From Gracilariopsis chorda (taxonomy: Eukaryota; Rhodophyta; Florideophyceae; Gracilariales; Gracilariaceae), in the NCBI GenBank assembly GCA_003194525.1, contig NBIV01000009.1, positions 1 to 64,000 on the forward strand: 64,000 bases of DNA. The letters are read 5' to 3'. Of this stretch, positions 59,673-64,000 are shown one piece after another. The notes beneath the pieces are model-generated. The model made no database searches. It had not been told where the DNA came from and saw only the letters and a program-made list of their open reading frames with translations. Both the position numbers and the translations under genes were made by a program. Every line of letters begins with the position of its first letter. Position 1 is the stretch's first letter.

Positions 59673-62600
59673 CGTTGAAGGCTTTCGTTGAGACGTTCAC
59701 AGCCCTAAGCGTTATTCAAGTTAACACTGACGTAAGGAGCAGGTCGCGGTTGCGTTCTTCTTAGACCAGTGCCATTAAGCGTTCCAGATCTTGTCTCGAT
59801 TTCCTAGAATCTATGTGATTTGTGCGTGTATGAAAAGAGGAGAAGGAAAGCGTCTGAACTTGGGGCGAGGTGCCTGTTCTCTTGACGGCGAGAAGCAAAG
59901 AAGTACAGACTTGGGACCCAAACCAAAGGTTTCGAGGGACACCTTTGGTACGACTATCTACCTACTGGGTTGTATATCTTAGAGGTCGACTTTGTAAATT
60001 TGTCAATTCGCGCCAAGGATCTTGTCGAAATCCTTTTTAAATCCTCTCTGAATCCGTTTCTTTGGCCACTTCAGATCTTGTTTTTAGTTTCGTGATCCAA
60101 AATAAATAATATTTGACGCCGAAAGCCGTTGTGTTCAGCTGGCTTTGAAACTTACGTGTCTAGTAGAGTTACTGTGCAAGTGCAGACATGCCTTTCGCAA
60201 ATGAACAGCATCTTTTGAAGTGACTGTCGACCAGTTGCTCCCTAATAGGGCGTCCGTATTGCTTATATGCAAATAAACTTGCATTCAAATTTAAACTCTA
60301 TCGATCGTAGTTCCGCAATGCTCCAACTCGTTAGACGCCGCTCAATCATCTGACGAACTGGTGCAGTTGGAATCTAGAAGTCCAGAAGAGTGCAATGCTA
60401 ACCCCGGGGTGAGAAGGCTACCAACGATGGGTTGTTCGAACATGCTCCCCTGTTTTTAAGGAATGAAAGATGAACACTTAGTTCTCAGGGTGTTGTCGAT
60501 GGCATTAAGAAAACGTGGTATATCCTGAGCTTCATATTCCGCGGAGATATCTCACTTACAGCAGTATTGCATGCTCAAAGGTGACTTAAACTATGTCAAT
60601 TTGCATCTGACGGGCTAACCAACCGTTCCCATCGCGATCACATATTAATGTTGTGATAATTGTTGTAAGTGGTCGCACTATCGATGCACCCCACTTTGGG
60701 CGCCAAACATAACAGTCTGACGGCCGTATTGTTTTGTTGCAAATAGGCTGCTCCATTTTGATTAGAAGCTTGAACGTATATTCATCCAAGCACCAAGAGA
60801 TAACACCCCGTGCAGCAACTTCCGCTCCATTATTGACTTTGCTACTTATCGTGATGACCTCACAAACCTACGAACATCGCCCTAGCCCAGCCACCTTTGT
60901 CAGATATTCGTTCTTCCGGGCACATGCATCTCGCCTTCACGTGGTGTGCCTGACCCCGATCCCTCGTCACAAGGATGGAGCGAAATGAGAACGCAGACGG
61001 ATCTCCAACGGAGGCCAAGAACGGAAGTTCTTGGCCTTCTTGAAAATAGAAAGCAGCTCTCCTTCAGCTTAGTAATAGAAAGCTGTTGTCCACAATAAAA
61101 AAGAAGAAGATTCGTTCTTCTGCACGTTCGTGACAAGTATTCGCTCTTACCAGCAAGCTTGTGGACCCGGTAGATCAGTCTCGTACTTGTCACGGACTGA
61201 CTACGACTAGCATTAGGCTGACTTCTAACTGACTGACTACCATTTCTGCAATGCATTCAGTCAGTCATTCTAGTCAAGAAAAGATGATAGGTCAAATCTT
61301 GTACGTTTTGGCGACTGTAACACAGACGTACCTGTAGGGCCACGGAGCTCAGTCGAAGACAGACTACAAGCTCTGTCTCCGACGTTAGTGTCCCGTAATG
61401 TAGTGTCAGGATCTTCTAGATGTATCGATTGTAGCCATTAGACTCTATTAAAGGAGATGAAGTCTGGCGTTCTCTCCTCAGAACCAGCCAGACCTTCCAT
61501 CGTGCCGCCTCTCCAGTTTCAGTGTTACAGCGACGTTAAAAATAAGTACAATGCAAAAGATTCGAAATACAGCAAGCCTGAGCAGAATCTTTGATACAAT
61601 TTATGATAACGCTTGTGAACTGTAGAACGCTTTTGGTTTATTCAACGGCGATCCTTACCAAACTTAAAAGAATTGTTAGCGAAGCCGGCAGTGAAGAACA
61701 TCACTATGCAATTTTAAAGAACAAAATGGCTTTAAAGAGGTTTTGGTGTGGTCTCAGTGACCAGTTCGACCGGCGATGTCGTTAAATCCGTCCTGGAAAG
61801 CTGTTCAAAACAGTAAATAGCAGGGGCGTATTTGTGACTGACTATTTTGCCATAATGGGGAATGCGACTGACTACATCGGCAAAAGAAGTAGTCATCATC
61901 CTTTTTTTGATTATTATTGAAGGTTTTTGACTACCAATTTTGGAAAAGTATTGACTATTGACTACTTTATGTGGCAAAATAATTAGTCACAAATACGCGC
62001 CTGGTAAACAGGCCTTCTCATCGGTCCCGCCATCTTTTCCCTGACGTTTCCCGCACGGGTCATCCTTCCTTTAGAAGTAGAAGGGTGCTTAACTGTGGCG
62101 ACTTGCGGGCCATTGCAAAACCGCGCCGTGCAAGCGGACACCGCATATGGTCTGCCCTGAAATGGTCTGAAGTGATTTTAACAAGCTTTTTCGTGGACAC
62201 TACGTCGGGATCTGTAAAAGGTGCGTTCTGCTAGTCGATTCTATTGTACGGAATCGCCATGTGCGAAGAGGAGAGGGTGGTTAGAAGGCCTTCAACGCTT
62301 TGGCCGGCAAGAACGTGGTTCATGCAATCCGCCCTGTCACGGTGTGCCATTAGCTGGCGTCCTCCAGAATTGGAGAAGGAAGTAGCAGAGAAAAGCGTGA
62401 AGAAGGCGAGACCCCCCAAAAAGAAATGGAAACGCAATCGGTCCGATTGAATCGGATCTTCAAGCAGAAGTTCAACGATGATCTACCACGATACGCGATA
62501 TTTGCTAGTGAGCGTAGCACGGCTGCTGCACAGTGAGAGTAAGCAGTAGTCGTCCGCTATGTTCAAGTGACAGAGACTTAAATCGGTGTTACGGGACAGA

Positions 62601-64000
62601 GAGAGTCTTTCTTGGCCACGGTGTTCATGGCTATCATGCGATGTTTTTCTTGAAAGGTTGTGTTTGCGCCGATTAACTAGAAAATGCTGTCTTGTATGGT
62701 TAGAATCTACCACGCGCTCATAAACCTCCTCAAGTTCATCATCGTTGAACATTACGGTAAGCGTGGATCCTTTTGAAAAGGCTGTGTGTCTCAGTAGGAC
62801 GGCATTCTAATGACTTCAGCCTCTTCGAAGATGAGTATTTAAACAAAGCAAATATTTGATGCAGAGTACTGCAGGTAAGCTCTATAAATCTACAACACAA
62901 AAACGTCCTACCTCTAACTTTCGGTGTGGTTTCAACATGTTCAGCTTCAACCCGGGCGCAGCCTGGGTATTTTTTACGTTGCACAGCATAGCTTGTCCCA
63001 CGAGATACTGGCAGAAACAATGACTGGAATGTGGCTAATCTGACTACCTTTGCGCTTCAAAGTGGCAAAGAAATTTGTGAAGATTACAGTCATAAAAACC
63101 TTGTGGTAGAACAGTGTAAACGTGCTCGGGAGCCTTGCGACTAATGCTGACTGACAACAACAATGTAGCTCTCAAGTTCTTTTTGCCATCCAAGGAATAT
63201 CCCAGTAGTAGTAGCTATCCTTGTAGACCTGATCCAAGATTGTTTTCCTCTGTTAATCTTAATGGCCAGCACAACATTATGCACAGTCAACGTCAAACAA
63301 GGAGCACTCAACAGACGCCCATTCTGGAAGAATAACAGCCATGTGTGGCCTAGTATCCGAGACGTTGTCCTGCTCACATTTACCCGAGGCCCGGTAAGAA
63401 TCGGAGTAAATGCAATTCCTGTTACCACAATCGTACACACGGACGGAGTAAAAAGAACCATCTGGTCTTTTGTAGGTTATAAACACACACATATCGACGA
63501 CCGAAGAGTAGCGGTGAACGACGGCAAAAAAGGCGGTGGTGGCGAACTTCAGATAATGGCAGAAGAGTAAAAGACGTTACCGGTGAAGACGAAGGACTGC
63601 AGATGAGACTCGGGAACAGCACCTGGGGGAAGTGTCCGAATGAGGGATTGGAGACCGGCAAGATTTACTCCAGGTAGCTGCGGCAGCGCTAAATAGCACA
63701 GAGAGCTGTGGTGAAAGATGGCAATGAAAACGACAGGTATATCGACATCCGTCGTCGCACACCCTGCTTGCCCTTGTTTTATACGCATTCTAGATACTTT
63801 AAAATCCCACCCCACGCACTGCTTCTGCCCGGCAGTGTCGGTAACTCTCTAGCAACAGCCCTACAACAACTGACCAGGTGGCGTCCTCGTATCTAGATAG
63901 GGTGCAGTGTCTCGCCATTTTCTTTGCAATGTGTCATTGTCGATCTGCTAGTCATGACATCAGGCGATCTTGAGACCTGACATAGCTCTTCCGGGCGTTA
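59673..64000. other. Long gap without supported genes
   Basis: 4.3 kb to the window end. Frames are short (60-120 codons), overlap on both strands and show no domain. It holds a hAT-type MITE (listed) and a hairpin AGGCCAAGAAC-ggaa-GTTCTTGGCCT (61012-61037). A spaced inverted pair CGTGACAAGTA (61129-61139) and TACTTGTCACG (61184-61194) is followed by several GACTGACTAC words, perhaps another decayed foldback element. Confidence 0.45.
61821..62003. mobile_element. hAT-type MITE, 183 bp
   Basis: The terminal inverted repeats are about 32 bp. The left end begins CAGGGGCGTATTTGTGACT and the right end, read inward on the other strand, begins CAGGCGCGTATTTGTGACT; the match continues to TATTTTGCC. 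The flanking 8 bp, gtaaatag (61813-61820) and gtaaacag (62004-62011), form a target duplication with one mismatch, the hAT length. The interior has no coding capacity but repeats TGACTA/GTAGTC words, like subterminal transposase-binding sites. It needs a transposase from elsewhere. Confidence 0.8.

Overview
The window is the left end of a nuclear chromosome from a eukaryote with few introns. It opens on a degenerate C-rich telomere array (CCCCTAAAA and variants), so base 1 is at or very near the chromosome tip. Host genes are mostly single uninterrupted frames; the one gene with clear introns (an auxin-carrier-like transporter) has three short ones (68-100 bp), all with GTAAGT donors. The mix of a plant-type RanGAP repeat domain, a PIN-LIKES-type carrier, a bacterial-type RlmL rRNA methyltransferase with an N-terminal extension (organelle-like) and sparse introns would suit a unicellular red alga, but the telomere-linked RecQ family and the class II-like peroxidase are better known from fungi. 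The lineage is therefore left open.

Region 1 (1-17.5 kb) is subtelomere. Three plus-strand genes point away from the telomere: a DNA-methylase-fold plus SET fusion, a fungal-type telomere-linked RecQ helicase that has lost most of its motor, and a FANCJ/BRIP1-like iron-sulphur helicase with one in-frame TGA. Between them lie copies of a nested-palindrome repeat (core GCACGACAGGAAC), then a tandem duplication of a roughly 1.4-kb unit full of interstitial telomere-like AAAACCCCTAAA motifs.

Region 2 (17.56-29.09 kb) is one minus-strand Ty3/gypsy element with 773-bp LTRs, a 5-bp target duplication, a separate chromodomain frame, and a long open frame on the opposite strand beside its 3' LTR.

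Region 3 (31.5-59.7 kb) is ordinary chromosome: PILS-like carrier; TPR + phosphatase-like + polynucleotide kinase + RNA ligase fusion; secreted heme peroxidase; RING-Cys-relay (MYCBP2-type) ubiquitin ligase fused to an FBA (FBXO2-type sugar-binding) domain; EamA/DMT transporter; RlmL-like methyltransferase; a small secreted or membrane protein; tail-anchored RanGAP-like protein; EMC7; PNKP. Two long, perfect 1-nt-spaced palindromes (29- and 34-bp arms), other hairpins, a minisatellite and a hAT-type MITE lie in the gaps. From 59.7 kb to the end I see no supportable gene.

The most unusual item is the RING-Cys-relay/FBA fusion at 41441-42853. Both relay cysteines of MYCBP2 are present, and the substrate-binding domain of a glycoprotein-recognising F-box protein follows directly. 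This suggests a one-chain ligase for glycoprotein quality control using an esterification-type mechanism. No E3 with this architecture is known to me.
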